Source: Candidatus Flavonifractor intestinigallinarum
Lineage (GTDB): Bacteria; Bacillota; Clostridia; Oscillospirales; Oscillospiraceae
Reading direction: 5' to 3'
Length of the DNA: 64,000 nucleotides
NCBI GenBank assembly: GCA_019119165.1
Contig: DWXO01000047.1
Span: forward strand, 35,738-99,737
Of the stretch, positions 8,440 through 17,248 are shown piece by piece. Position 1 is the stretch's first letter. The number at the start of each line of letters is the position of its first letter. Below the pieces are notes generated by a model. That model saw nothing but the letters and a program-made list of their open reading frames with translations, had not been told where the DNA came from and made no database searches. The translations under genes and the position numbers were made by a program.

Positions 8440-9300
8440 ATGGAAAAAATTCATAACGTGTGCGTCATCGGCGCCGGCGTCATGGGCAGACAGATCGCCT
8501 TGAACGGGGCTGTAAGCGGATTTCAGGTGGCGCTGACCGATTCCTTCCCCGCCGCGCTGGAAAAGGCGGGGGCGTGGGCCAAATCCTACCTGACCACCTC
8601 GGTGGAAAAAGGAAAAATGACTCAGGAAGAGATGGAGGCGGCCCTGGGCCGTCTGACGGTAGATCAGACGCTGGAGGACGCGCTGAAGCAGGCCGATCTG
8701 GTCATCGAGGCCATTATTGAGGAGGAGGAGGCCAAGCGGGAGCTGTTTACCACCGTCAGCAAAGTGGCCCCCGCCCACGCCATTGTGACCTCCAACTCCA
8801 GCTACATCCCCTCCTCCGTGTTTGCCCCCCTCTTTTCCGATCCCGGCCGTCTGGCCAACCTGCACTACTTCAATCCCGCCATGCGGATGAAGCTGGTGGA
8901 GATCGTCCGGGGAGCGCACACCGCCGATGAGACCATCGAGACTCTGAAGGAGTTTGTGTCCGCCGTGGGCAAGACCTATATCGTGGTCAACAAGGAGATC
9001 GAGGGCTTTGTGGTGAACCGTCTGCTGCGGGCGGTGCAGGACGAGGGCTACTTCCTGCTGGAGAACGGCATCGCCTCCTTTGAGGATATCGACAAGGGCG
9101 CCGAGCTGGGTCTGAATTACCCCATGGGCCCCTTCCGGCTGATGGACCTCACCGGCCTGGATATCAACTACTACAACCGCCAGCGGCACTATAAGGAGAC
9201 GGGCGACGAGGCCGACCGTCCCCCCCGTGCGCTGGAGGAGCGCTTCCTCCGGGGAGACTACGGCAAAAAGACCGGGAAAGGCTGGTACTCCTATGAGTGA
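8440..9300 (+). CDS. 3-hydroxyacyl-CoA dehydrogenase
   Basis: This 286-residue NAD(P)-dependent enzyme has an N-terminal Rossmann motif (VIGAGVMGRQIA) and the catalytic His region NLHYFNPAMRMKLVEI. SNSSYIPSS and GFVVNRLL lead into the helical C-terminal dimerisation domain. It oxidises 3-hydroxyacyl-CoA to 3-ketoacyl-CoA, the substrate of the adjacent thiolase. Its last 8 bases overlap the start of the next crotonase gene (ATGAGTGA), suggesting translational coupling. AAAGGAG precedes the ATG. It is a stand-alone FadB2/Hbd-type protein rather than a FadB fusion. Confidence 0.93.
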   Translation: MEKIHNVCVIGAGVMGRQIALNGAVSGFQVALTDSFPAALEKAGAWAKSYLTTSVEKGKMTQEEMEAALGRLTVDQTLEDALKQADLVIEAIIEEEEAKRELFTTVSKVAPAHAIVTSNSSYIPSSVFAPLFSDPGRLANLHYFNPAMRMKLVEIVRGAHTADETIETLKEFVSAVGKTYIVVNKEIEGFVVNRLLRAVQDEGYFLLENGIASFEDIDKGAELGLNYPMGPFRLMDLTGLDINYYNRQRHYKETGDEADRPPRALEERFLRGDYGKKTGKGWYSYE

Positions 9301-10093
9301 CCCTGTGGGCAATGAATTGCTTCGGGTTAGCCGCAGCGGCGCCATCGCCACCATCACGCTGAACCGGCCGGAGGTCAGCAACGCCCTGGCCTCCGAATCC
9401 TATGCCGCCGTGGCGGAAGCCCTGGAGGCCTGCGGGAGAGATGCGGATGTTCGCGCCGTGATCATTACCGGCGAGGGAAAGCACTTTTCCGCCGGCGGCG
9501 ATATCCGTAAATTCAAGGGCTATATTGAAAGCGGAACCTTCATTCAGCGGGAAAACGTGATTCGGGCCGGAAAAATGACCCAGGCGGTCCGCACCTGTCC
9601 CAAGCCGGTCATCGCCATGGTCAACGGCGCGGCGGCGGGCGCGGGCTGCGCGCTGGCCCTGTCCTGTGACTTCCGGATCATGACCCCCAAAAGCAGGCTG
9701 GGAATGTCCTTCATCAATATGGGCCTGTCCGGCGATACCGGATGTATGTATTTCCTGGAGCGCATGATCGGGGCGGCAAAGGCCTGTGAGCTGATGATGC
9801 TGGGCAGCATGGTGGACGGTCAGGAGGCGCTGCGCCTGGGGCTTGCCAGCAAATTGGTGCCGGAGGAGCAGCTTCAGACGGAGACCCTGGCGCTGGCGGA
9901 ACAGCTGGCCCGGATGCCCACCCAGGCCATTGCCCGTCAGAAGCGGCTGAGCTATGAGTTTTTCTACCGTGACCTGGCGCAGTTCAACCTCCGGGAGGCT
10001 GACTATATGTATGAGACCTCCCGCACGCCGGATTATAAGGAAGCGGTCTATGCCTTCCTGGAGAAGCGAAAGCCGGAATTTACAGGACAGTAA
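9293..10093 (+). CDS. Crotonase-family protein, PaaG-like enoyl-CoA isomerase candidate
   Basis: The track ORF starts inside the previous gene; the ATG at 9293, overlapping the upstream stop, gives a normal 266-residue crotonase. Oxyanion-hole motifs are retained (SAGGDI, AAGAGCALALSCD). Both hydratase glutamates are lost: Ala120 replaces the first and Phe140 lies at the second. An Asp (about 148) in GLSGDTG matches the catalytic Asp of PaaG-type isomerases (GLVPDSGG). It is therefore probably an enoyl-CoA isomerase or a C-C bond hydrolase/lyase rather than a second hydratase. This would help with unsaturated or cyclic substrates. The family is certain; the reaction is inferred from active-site residues. 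Confidence 0.85.
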   Translation: MSDPVGNELLRVSRSGAIATITLNRPEVSNALASESYAAVAEALEACGRDADVRAVIITGEGKHFSAGGDIRKFKGYIESGTFIQRENVIRAGKMTQAVRTCPKPVIAMVNGAAAGAGCALALSCDFRIMTPKSRLGMSFINMGLSGDTGCMYFLERMIGAAKACELMMLGSMVDGQEALRLGLASKLVPEEQLQTETLALAEQLARMPTQAIARQKRLSYEFFYRDLAQFNLREADYMYETSRTPDYKEAVYAFLEKRKPEFTGQ

Positions 10094-10105
10094 GGAGGGT
10101 GCAAT

Positions 10106-11272
10106 GTGAAACAGATGTTATCTGATATCAAGGTTCTGGATCTGACCACCACGGTGGCAGGAGCGGGCGCCGCCGCCATGCTGGCCGACTACGGCGCTCT
10201 TGTGATCAAGGTGGAGGGTCCTGACGGCGATCCCCTGCGGAAAATGCCGCCTTTTATGGAGGGCGAAAGCCTGGTCCACTGCTGGTTCAACCGGGGAAAG
10301 CAGTCCGTGGTTCTGGATCTGGAGACGGAGCGGGACGCCGCCGTCCTTGGGCAGATGATGAACGGAGCCGATGTGGTGGTGGAGGATTTCAGGCCCGGAT
10401 ATCTGGCCCAGAAGGGGCTGGGTTACGATGCGGTCTCAGCCGCCAATCCGGGGCTGATCTACTGTTCCGTCACCCCCTTTGGTCAGACAGGCCCCTACCG
10501 GGATAAAGAGGGAAATGATCTCATGGCCCAGGCCCTCTCCGGCGTCATGGAGATCACCGGCGAGATGGACGGTCCGCCGGAAAAGCACGGCACCCCGGTG
10601 GGCGATTACGCCGCCTCCCAGAGCGCGTACTCCGCCATTGTGGCGGCCCTCTGCCTGCGGCTCAAAACCGGTGAGGGACAAGCCATCGATGTGTCCACCA
10701 TGCGCAACCTGATCTGGCTCAACAGCGCTGTGGACCGGATCAATGTCAATGTCTACACCACCAGAGAGGGCAACCACCATCCCGCCCTGTCCCCCTTCGG
10801 CCTGTTCTACGGCAACAACGGTCAGAGCGTCATCATCTGCGGCCTCAACGCCAAGATCTGGAGCTCTCTGTGCCATATCATCGGCCATCCGGAGTATATC
10901 GACGATCCCCGCTACTCCACCGTAAGCCAGCGTACCGCAAACCGCTTTGAAGTGGTGGAAATGCTGGAGACCTGGCTCAAGACCTTTGACAACATCCAGG
11001 ACGCCATCAAGCTGCTGGAAGAGGGCAACGTCCCCTCCTGCCAGGTCTATGGCGCCAGGGAGGTCTTTTCCGATCCCCACTATACCGATCCCCAGGTGGG
11101 CTGGCTGGTCCAGGCGCCCACTCCCACCAGCCTGCAGGCCAAGGGAAAGGCCACTTATCTGACCCACAGTACCAACGCCAAATTCTCCAAGACACCCGGC
11201 AAAATCGGGCGGGCGCCCGACCTTGGCGAACATGACAGCGCTGTCACCGCACAGCTGGGGCTGAGGGAATGA
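10106..11272 (+). CDS. Family III (CaiB/BaiF) CoA-transferase, subunit or paralogue 1
   Basis: This 388-residue CaiB/BaiF protein begins VLDLTTTVAGAGAAAMLADYGA and carries the conserved NRGKQSVVLDL and RPGYLAQKGLGYD segments. The likely catalytic Asp is in TPVGDYAAS, followed by LKTGEGQAIDVS. GTG 10106 follows AAGGAGGG; an in-frame ATG lies 9 nt downstream. It moves CoA from a donor thioester to the free acid, removing the need for an ATP-dependent ligase, and no ligase is present in the operon. A second, related transferase follows immediately. Paired genes of this family can encode a heteromeric enzyme (as in BbsEF), so the two may be subunits. Confidence 0.9.
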   Translation: MKQMLSDIKVLDLTTTVAGAGAAAMLADYGALVIKVEGPDGDPLRKMPPFMEGESLVHCWFNRGKQSVVLDLETERDAAVLGQMMNGADVVVEDFRPGYLAQKGLGYDAVSAANPGLIYCSVTPFGQTGPYRDKEGNDLMAQALSGVMEITGEMDGPPEKHGTPVGDYAASQSAYSAIVAALCLRLKTGEGQAIDVSTMRNLIWLNSAVDRINVNVYTTREGNHHPALSPFGLFYGNNGQSVIICGLNAKIWSSLCHIIGHPEYIDDPRYSTVSQRTANRFEVVEMLETWLKTFDNIQDAIKLLEEGNVPSCQVYGAREVFSDPHYTDPQVGWLVQAPTPTSLQAKGKATYLTHSTNAKFSKTPGKIGRAPDLGEHDSAVTAQLGLRE

Positions 11273-11311
11273 CTGTCATCCCATGACGCGATGTGTAAAG
11301 GAGGAAAAACG

Positions 11312-12493
11312 ATGCAAGACCTGCTTTCGGGACTGAGAGTCTTGGACTTCACCACCAACGTGGCCGGGCCGGTGGCCACCGCCATGCTGGCCGACTACGG
11401 CGCTTCCGTGATTAAAGTGGAACGCCCGGTGCGGGGCGACGATAACCGCAGCTTCCCCCCCATGATGGACGGCCAGGGCTTTATCCATTTCTGGTGCAAC
11501 CGGGGAAAACAGTCCATTACCATCGATCTTGGAGATCCGGACGGGAAGCGTATCGTGGAGCAGCTGGTCCGGGAGTGCGATATCGTGGTGGAGAGCTACC
11601 GCCCGGGCATTATGAAAAAGTTCGGCATGGACTATGAGAGCTTTGCCGCCATCAAGCCGGACATCATCTATTGCTCCGTGTCCGCCTACGGGCTTGTGGG
11701 CCCCTACTCCAAGCGGCCCGGCTACGATCTGATTGCCCAGGCCATGTCCGGTCAGATGGATCTGAACGGCGAGGCCGACGGCGCGCCCATGAAAAGCGGC
11801 ATGACCCTGGGCGACTACTGGGCGGGACTGAACGCCTATTCCGCCCTGGTGACCGCCTGGTTCCACCATATGAGAACCGGCGAGGGGCAGATGATCGACG
11901 CCTCCCTGCTGCAGAACCTTCTGTTCAACAACGATACGGTGCTGGACTATAACATCGGCCGGTACAAGACCCGCTCCGGAAACGACCACCCCTACCACGC
12001 TCCTTACGGTCAGTTCCGGGGACCGGACGGACGTTACCTCATCATTTGCGTGGACCGGGACGAGGTCTGGGTCCGGATGGCCCGGCTGCTGGGCCATGAG
12101 GAGCTGGCGGGACTGACCGAGCAGGAGCGCATTGAGCACCGGCTGGTACACCAGAAGATGATCGAGGAGTGGCTCGGGGGATTTGAGACCACGGATCAGG
12201 CGCTGAAGGCCCTGGAGGAAGCGGCAGTTCCCTCCTGCAAGGTCAGCAACATGAAGGAGGTCAGCACCGATCCCCATGTGCTGGAGAATGAGTGGCTGAC
12301 CCGGGTGGACCTGCCGGAGGACATCACCACCCTCCGCTCCTGGCTGACCCGCAACGTCAACGTCACCTTTTCCAAAACGCCCGGCGTTTCCAAACCCTCT
12401 CCCGCGCTGGGCAACTGCAACTACAGCGTACTGGAGCGGCTGGGCATGACGAAGGACGAGATTGATCAACTGCAGAAGAAGTGGAATCCGTAA
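11312..12493 (+). CDS. Family III (CaiB/BaiF) CoA-transferase, subunit or paralogue 2
   Basis: The track ORF starts at 11291 but AAAGGAGG sits inside that extension, so ATG 11312 is the start (393 residues). It is a CaiB/BaiF protein with VLDFTTNVAGPVATAMLADYGA, NRGKQSITIDL, RPGIMKKFGMDYE, the probable catalytic Asp in TLGDYWAG, and MRTGEGQMIDAS. It resembles the preceding gene product but is clearly diverged, consistent either with an alpha/beta pair or with two substrate specificities, such as substrate activation and product recycling. It is followed 48 bp later by the second transporter gene. Confidence 0.9.
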   Translation: MQDLLSGLRVLDFTTNVAGPVATAMLADYGASVIKVERPVRGDDNRSFPPMMDGQGFIHFWCNRGKQSITIDLGDPDGKRIVEQLVRECDIVVESYRPGIMKKFGMDYESFAAIKPDIIYCSVSAYGLVGPYSKRPGYDLIAQAMSGQMDLNGEADGAPMKSGMTLGDYWAGLNAYSALVTAWFHHMRTGEGQMIDASLLQNLLFNNDTVLDYNIGRYKTRSGNDHPYHAPYGQFRGPDGRYLIICVDRDEVWVRMARLLGHEELAGLTEQERIEHRLVHQKMIEEWLGGFETTDQALKALEEAAVPSCKVSNMKEVSTDPHVLENEWLTRVDLPEDITTLRSWLTRNVNVTFSKTPGVSKPSPALGNCNYSVLERLGMTKDEIDQLQKKWNP

Positions 12494-12541
12494 TTCAAAC
12501 CGTTGGGTGTCCCAGTCAAGTATACCTGAGGAGGTAATAGT

Positions 12542-13816
12542 ATGCCCCAGCTGGTCATAGCGCTGATCATTACGGTGCTGGTTATCATCTCTTTTTCCGT
12601 ACAGGTGATACCCCTGCCTCTGACTGCCATGTTGGGGGCTCTGGCAATGGTGGTTTTTGGCATCATTGAACCTGCCGACGCCATCTCAGCTTTCGGTTCT
12701 GATACGGTTATGATGGTGGCTGGGGTAATCATCATCGGCAATGCCATTTTTGAGACAGGTCTGGCAGAAAAGCTGGGCGCTTCCATCCTGAATCTGCCTA
12801 TCATCGGCGGCAAGGAAAAGCGGCTGCTTCTCATTGTAATGATCATTATTACCGTGTTGTCCGCCTTTGTCAGCAATACCGCCGCCGTAGCCATGTTCCT
12901 GCCCCTGGTGGCCTCCATTGCGCAGAGCTCCAACGGGAAGATCAAAAAGAAGAACTGCTATATGGCCATGGGTATTGCGTCGGTGGTAGGCGGTTTCTGT
13001 ACCCAGTCCGGCTCCACGCCCCAGATGGTGGCGCAGGAGATCCTGCTGGAAACCGATGGCCTGCGGGGACTGACCTTTTTTGAGCTGACCAAGATCGGCG
13101 TCCTCATTGCCATTGTCATGTTCATTTACTTCCTCACGGTTGGCTACAGGCTTCAGGAGCGGTGCTTCAATTTCCCTGAGGTTCCCAATACCAGCACCAC
13201 TCAGCAGACAGTTTCGCAAAGCACCTGGAAGCAGGTGGTTTCCGGCCTGATTTTGGTTGGCTGCGTCATTGGCTTTATTTCGGGCGTCCTTAGCTTCGGC
13301 ATTATTTCTCTCCTGGGCGCCTGTGCCTGTATTCTCACCGGCTGCATTTCCCAGAAGCGGGTGTTTGAGACCATGGACTGGTCTACCATCATTGTGCTGG
13401 GCGGGTCCATCGGATTTGCCAACGGCATGGAAGAGAGCGGCGCGGTTAACCTGATCGGCGATGCGCTGGTCAACAGCTTCGGCCAGAATGGCGAAAATGT
13501 TCTGTTGGTCTTTGGGATGATCATTCTGCTGACGGCCCTGTTGAGCAATGTGATGTCCAACACGGCCACAGTGGCGGTATTGGCCCCTCTGGGCATCAAT
13601 GTGGCGCTGAAAATGGGCGCTGATCCCATTACCTTTGTGATCGGAATTATTATTGCCAGCAATCTGGCCTTTGCGACCCCCATTGGTACGCCGCCCATGA
13701 CCATGGTGCTGATCGGCGGCTACCGCTTTTCGGATTATGTGAAAGTAGGCGGACTATTTAACATCATTGCAGTCGTTGTCACCATATTTGCCGTACCCCT
13801 GCTCTATGGATTTTAA
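12542..13816 (+). CDS. SLC13/DASS-like anion transporter with two SNT motifs
   Basis: This 424-residue membrane protein has about 11 hydrophobic segments. It has two helix-hairpin signatures with SNT, FVSNTAAVAMFLPL (about residue 105) and VMSNTATVAVLAPL (about residue 340), typical of Na+-coupled DASS/ArsB-fold transporters. It is clearly different from the first transporter of the operon and shorter. GAGGAGGTAATAGT precedes the ATG. Having two transporters in one operon suggests separate uptake of two related acids, or uptake plus product export. Substrate unknown. Confidence 0.85.
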   Translation: MPQLVIALIITVLVIISFSVQVIPLPLTAMLGALAMVVFGIIEPADAISAFGSDTVMMVAGVIIIGNAIFETGLAEKLGASILNLPIIGGKEKRLLLIVMIIITVLSAFVSNTAAVAMFLPLVASIAQSSNGKIKKKNCYMAMGIASVVGGFCTQSGSTPQMVAQEILLETDGLRGLTFFELTKIGVLIAIVMFIYFLTVGYRLQERCFNFPEVPNTSTTQQTVSQSTWKQVVSGLILVGCVIGFISGVLSFGIISLLGACACILTGCISQKRVFETMDWSTIIVLGGSIGFANGMEESGAVNLIGDALVNSFGQNGENVLLVFGMIILLTALLSNVMSNTATVAVLAPLGINVALKMGADPITFVIGIIIASNLAFATPIGTPPMTMVLIGGYRFSDYVKVGGLFNIIAVVVTIFAVPLLYGF

Positions 13817-13848
13817 GGTGTTACACCCCGGAACGGAAAGGAGAATTT

Positions 13849-14814
13849 ATGATGAAGGCCTCCGCGCTCTGTGATCTGCTTCATATTCAGTATCCCATCA
13901 TGCAAGGAGGGATGCAGTGGCTGGCGACCCCGTCTCTGGCCGCGGCAGTCTCCAACGCGGGAGGGCTTGGCACCATAAACGCCTCTCTTTCCGAAAACCG
14001 GCAGGAGCTGATCGCGTTGATTCAGCGGACCCGGCAGCTGACCGACCGTCCCTTTGCCCTCAATATCTCAATGCTCCCCCATTTGGCGGCCGGCGACCGC
14101 ACCGATGAATTTATGGAAGTGGCCATCCAGCAGCAGGTGCCGGTCATTGAGACCTCAGGCAGATCGCCGGCGGACTACGTCCCGGCGCTGCATCAGGCCG
14201 GGTGCAAGGTGGTCCATAAGGTGGCCTCGGTGAAGCACGCCCTCAAAGCGGAGGCGGCCGGTGTGGACGCCATCAGTATGATTGGCTTTGAGGCCGGCGG
14301 ACATCCCGGCATGGACTATGTGGGCACCTTTGTGCTCCTGCCCAGCATCGTGGCAGCGGTCAAAATTCCGGTTCTGGCCGGCGGCGGCATTTGCGACGGA
14401 AAGAGCTATCTGGCCGCCCGGGCCTTGGGGGCCAGCGGCGTGATTATGGGTACCAGATTTTTGGCCTGTAAAGAGTGTCCGCTGCATGAAAACTTTAAAA
14501 ACGTAATCCTTCAGGCCACGGAAAAGGACACCTTCCTGGTACAAAAGACCATTAAGAATGCCTGCCGCGTCTGGAAAAACCAGGCGTGTACCAAGCTCTA
14601 TGAGCTTGAGGCCCATGGAAATCCCACCTTGCAGGACGTGCTTTACGTTGTCAACGGCCGCCGGCAGCGGCAGTGCTATGAAAGCGGAGACGTTCAAAGC
14701 GGCTCCTTCCCGGTGGGACAGTGCGTGGGACGCATCCACTCCATTCTCTCCGCCAAGGAGATCATTGAGGAGATTGTGAGAGACGCGGAAGCACAGCTCA
14801 AGGCGCTGCTGTAG
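13849..14814 (+). CDS. NPD/FabK-family FMN-dependent oxidoreductase
   Basis: The 321-residue TIM-barrel flavoprotein resembles the 2-nitropropane dioxygenase/nitronate monooxygenase and FabK enoyl reductase group. Visible motifs are YPIMQGGMQWLATPSLAAAVS, SNAGGLGTI, the FMN phosphate-binding GFEAGGHPG and LAGGGICDG, and GVIMGTRF. It is the last gene of the operon, behind GGAAAGGAG. In an anaerobe an NADH-linked reduction of an unsaturated CoA intermediate is more plausible than an oxygenase role. Together with the PaaG-like crotonase this suggests handling of unsaturated intermediates. The exact reaction is not determined by the sequence. Confidence 0.83.
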   Translation: MMKASALCDLLHIQYPIMQGGMQWLATPSLAAAVSNAGGLGTINASLSENRQELIALIQRTRQLTDRPFALNISMLPHLAAGDRTDEFMEVAIQQQVPVIETSGRSPADYVPALHQAGCKVVHKVASVKHALKAEAAGVDAISMIGFEAGGHPGMDYVGTFVLLPSIVAAVKIPVLAGGGICDGKSYLAARALGASGVIMGTRFLACKECPLHENFKNVILQATEKDTFLVQKTIKNACRVWKNQACTKLYELEAHGNPTLQDVLYVVNGRRQRQCYESGDVQSGSFPVGQCVGRIHSILSAKEIIEEIVRDAEAQLKALL

Positions 14815-15004
14815 CGTCAAAGCGCCCACAGACACTTCTACGCAATGTCAGGACCCATGTATCCGTGAGCTGCCGGTATTTTGCGGCCCAGCCTCAGCCT
14901 GCCGCCGGCTTGCGTTTTCCTGCAAATCCACCTGGGACAACCTCCCGCCATCGGTTCTGGTTCCGTAAAGTGTGGCCGCAGAAAGCGGAGATCCAATGGT
15001 CTTT

Positions 15005-15054
15005 GCACCTTCCCCCGGGCGCATTGTCATGTGCCCGGGGGAAGGTGCGTTTTG
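15005..15054 (+). terminator. Strong hairpin after the catabolic operon (probable terminator)
   Basis: GCACCTTCCCCCGGGC (15005-15020) pairs perfectly with 15033-15048 around a short loop, then GTTTTG follows. It lies 190 bp after the last operon gene and 35 bp before the next start. It can end the operon transcript or act in the next gene's leader. The rest of the 269-bp gap shows no gene. Confidence 0.6.
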
Positions 15055-15083
15055 TACCGCCTGGCGGGAAGGAGGGCAAGCGG

Positions 15084-16073
15084 ATGCTGAAAAAATGGAG
15101 ACAAAAAAATTCCCGGTTCTTTTTGAAGGACAGGGCGACCCTAACCAAACTGGCCCTGGCCTCCTATATGGGCTTTTTTCTGGTGTGGGCCTTGGGATTC
15201 CAGGCCACGGCCAGCATTAGCATCAGCGCCATCATGACCATTCCTCACGGCTCCACGGCAAGCAGGACCAGCGCCTACATACGAAAGCGGATGCTGGCGC
15301 AGATCATTGGTGTGGCCGTGGCCTATCCCCTGTATCTGTGGTTTCAGTGGGTCCCCTGGCTCCATGACTCCCAGCGGCTGGCCCTGCCCATGACCCTGTC
15401 CCTTCTCATTACCGCCGCCATAAATCGGAAACTGCGCCTGAAGATTGCGGATATCACCATGCTGATGCCCGGCTATCTGGTCATCCTCATGACCCCCGGC
15501 TATGAGCTCTATCCCCTGATGCGGCCGGTCTATGTGCTGCTGGGGGTATTGATCGGATATGGTCTGAATGTGGTGCTCTTTGCGCCGGATTACGGTATCC
15601 TGGTGGAAAACAGCCTGGAGGAGATACAGGAGCAGCTGTGCCGGCTGATGGAACAGGCACAGCCCCTCTCCCACGAACAGCGGGCGGAGCTGAACCGGAC
15701 CAAAACACAATTGGACGCCGCCAAAGGGTACCTGCTTTGCCTGAGGGAGGATAAGAAAAGGTATGCTGCCGATGAAACCAGGCTGGCCCAATTTGAGGCC
15801 CATTTAGGGGCATGGGAGGCAGGATTTCATATTCTGCGGGCAGATTTGCCGGAGGGGGACTCTTGTGACTATTACAGCACGGCTCAGGCCCTTTTTCAGC
15901 GGCACAAGGCCATCCTAAATGGAGAAAGCGCCGCCCTGGATCAGATGACCTATCCATCCGGGCAGATGCTCTCTCAGGGGGTTCCCCTGGCCCGGCTGAT
16001 CTGCTATGGACAGGCGCTGGCGGTTCTTGCCGCTGTGGCGGAAGCCCCGCAGCAGACAAAAAATGAAGTATAA
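15084..16073 (+). CDS. FUSC/aromatic acid exporter-like membrane protein (DUF939 type)
   Basis: The track ORF begins at 14865, but a GGAAGGAGGGC ribosome binding site directly precedes ATG 15084, giving 329 residues starting MLKKWRQKNSRF. The N-terminal half has about five or six membrane segments; the C-terminal half is a soluble helical region (from about residue 180) rich in charged residues. This layout fits the FUSC/aromatic acid exporter family (AaeB/DUF939-like, short Firmicute form). It lies directly downstream of the acid-degradation operon, separated by a hairpin, and could export an aromatic or toxic acid. The functional assignment is tentative. Confidence 0.7.
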   Translation: MLKKWRQKNSRFFLKDRATLTKLALASYMGFFLVWALGFQATASISISAIMTIPHGSTASRTSAYIRKRMLAQIIGVAVAYPLYLWFQWVPWLHDSQRLALPMTLSLLITAAINRKLRLKIADITMLMPGYLVILMTPGYELYPLMRPVYVLLGVLIGYGLNVVLFAPDYGILVENSLEEIQEQLCRLMEQAQPLSHEQRAELNRTKTQLDAAKGYLLCLREDKKRYAADETRLAQFEAHLGAWEAGFHILRADLPEGDSCDYYSTAQALFQRHKAILNGESAALDQMTYPSGQMLSQGVPLARLICYGQALAVLAAVAEAPQQTKNEV

Positions 16074-16103
16074 AGGCGCTTCCTGTCTCCAGGAAGCGCC
16101 TTT
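16072..16103. terminator. Bidirectional hairpin between convergent genes
   Basis: AAAGGCGCTTCCTG pairs perfectly with CAGGAAGCGCCTTT around a TCTC loop. It sits between the convergent FUSC-like and PTS_EIIC_2 genes and offers short T-tracts on both strands. Confidence 0.75.
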
Positions 16104-16130
16104 CGCTGTATAAAAAGATCCGTTTGCCGG

Positions 16131-17219
16131 TCAGTCCAGCTTCAAATCTCCCTCTTTGATCCAGCCGATCCTGCGGAAGAACAGGCCGAACAGCCAGGTG
16201 AGGACGGCGGGAAGCACAAAGCAGATGAGGATCATCCCCGTCCAGTCAAAGGCGGTGATGGCCGCCTTGGCACCGGTGGCCACGTCGTTGACCCAGCCGG
16301 TGTACACCCCGATGGGGCCCACCATGCCGCAGGTGCCCATGCCGGAGGCCACGCCGGAGGCCGGGTCGTTCATCTGAAACCCAAAAACACAGGTGGCCAG
16401 AGGCCCGGTGATGGCGGAGGTCAGGATGGCGGGCAGCCAGATCCGGGGATTTTTGACGATGTTGCCCATCTGGAGCATGGAGGTGCCCAGACCCTGGCTC
16501 ACCAGACCGCCCCAGCGGTTCTCCCGGAAGGAGAGCACGGCGAAGCCCACCATGTTGGCGCAGCAGCCCGCCACCGCGGCTCCGCCCGCCAGGCCGGTAA
16601 GGCCGATGGCGGCGCAGATGGCCGCCGACGAGATGGGCAGGGTGAGGGCAATGCCGATGACCACCGACACCACAATGCCCATCCAGAAGGGCTGGAGGAC
16701 GGTGGCCCACTTGACGAAGTCGCCGATGGAGGAGGCCGCCGTGCCGATGGCGGGGGCCCACAGGGCGGACAGCCCCACGCCCGCCAGGATGGTCACCAGG
16801 GGGGTGACCAGAATGTCGATTTTGGTCTCCTTGCTCACCACCTTGCCCAGCTCGGCGGCAATGACGGCGATAAAGAGCACCGCCAGAGGCCCACCGGCCC
16901 CTTTGCCTCCGTCCAGGGTGGTGGAGCCCAGAGCGTTGGCGGCGTAGCCCACGGTGACCAGGGAGAAGAGCACCAGGGGGGGCGACTGGAGGGCGTAGCC
17001 GATGGCCACCGCCATAGCCGCGCCGCTCATGGCCGAGCAGTAGCCCCCCACCTCCACCAGAAAGGCCAGCCCCAGCTGTTTGCCCAGAGTGTCCAGGATG
17101 GTGCCGATGAGCAGGGAGCAGAACAGGCCCTGGGCCATGGCCCCCAGGGCGTCCACCCCGTACCGCTTGGCGGAAATCACAATGTTTTTCTTTTTGAGAA
17201 ATGCCGAAATCTGTCCCAT
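16131..17219 (-). CDS. PTS_EIIC_2-family membrane protein (PTS IIC-like)
   Basis: The protein has about 10 hydrophobic segments and Gly/Ala-rich loops. It matches the PF13303 type annotated as PTS transporter subunit IIC. These proteins lack attached IIA/IIB domains, and none are encoded nearby, so phosphotransfer is not shown. The track begins at TTG 17237; ATG 17219 sits behind AGAGGAACTGG and gives 362 residues starting MGQISAFLKKKN. Transcription comes from the promoter/operator at 17249-17301. It is convergent with the FUSC-like gene. The transported solute is unknown. Confidence 0.78.
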   Translation of the reverse strand: MGQISAFLKKKNIVISAKRYGVDALGAMAQGLFCSLLIGTILDTLGKQLGLAFLVEVGGYCSAMSGAAMAVAIGYALQSPPLVLFSLVTVGYAANALGSTTLDGGKGAGGPLAVLFIAVIAAELGKVVSKETKIDILVTPLVTILAGVGLSALWAPAIGTAASSIGDFVKWATVLQPFWMGIVVSVVIGIALTLPISSAAICAAIGLTGLAGGAAVAGCCANMVGFAVLSFRENRWGGLVSQGLGTSMLQMGNIVKNPRIWLPAILTSAITGPLATCVFGFQMNDPASGVASGMGTCGMVGPIGVYTGWVNDVATGAKAAITAFDWTGMILICFVLPAVLTWLFGLFFRRIGWIKEGDLKLD

Positions 17220-17248
17220 AACCAGTTCCTCTGTCAAAAAGTCATTAC

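Noticed and set aside
15005-15048. Membership of the 15.0-kb hairpin in repeat family A
   Set aside because: It shares an ACCTTCCCCC arm but lacks the GATGAGGGG pairing and the AGCTTCCC half, so I kept it as a stand-alone terminator-like hairpin.
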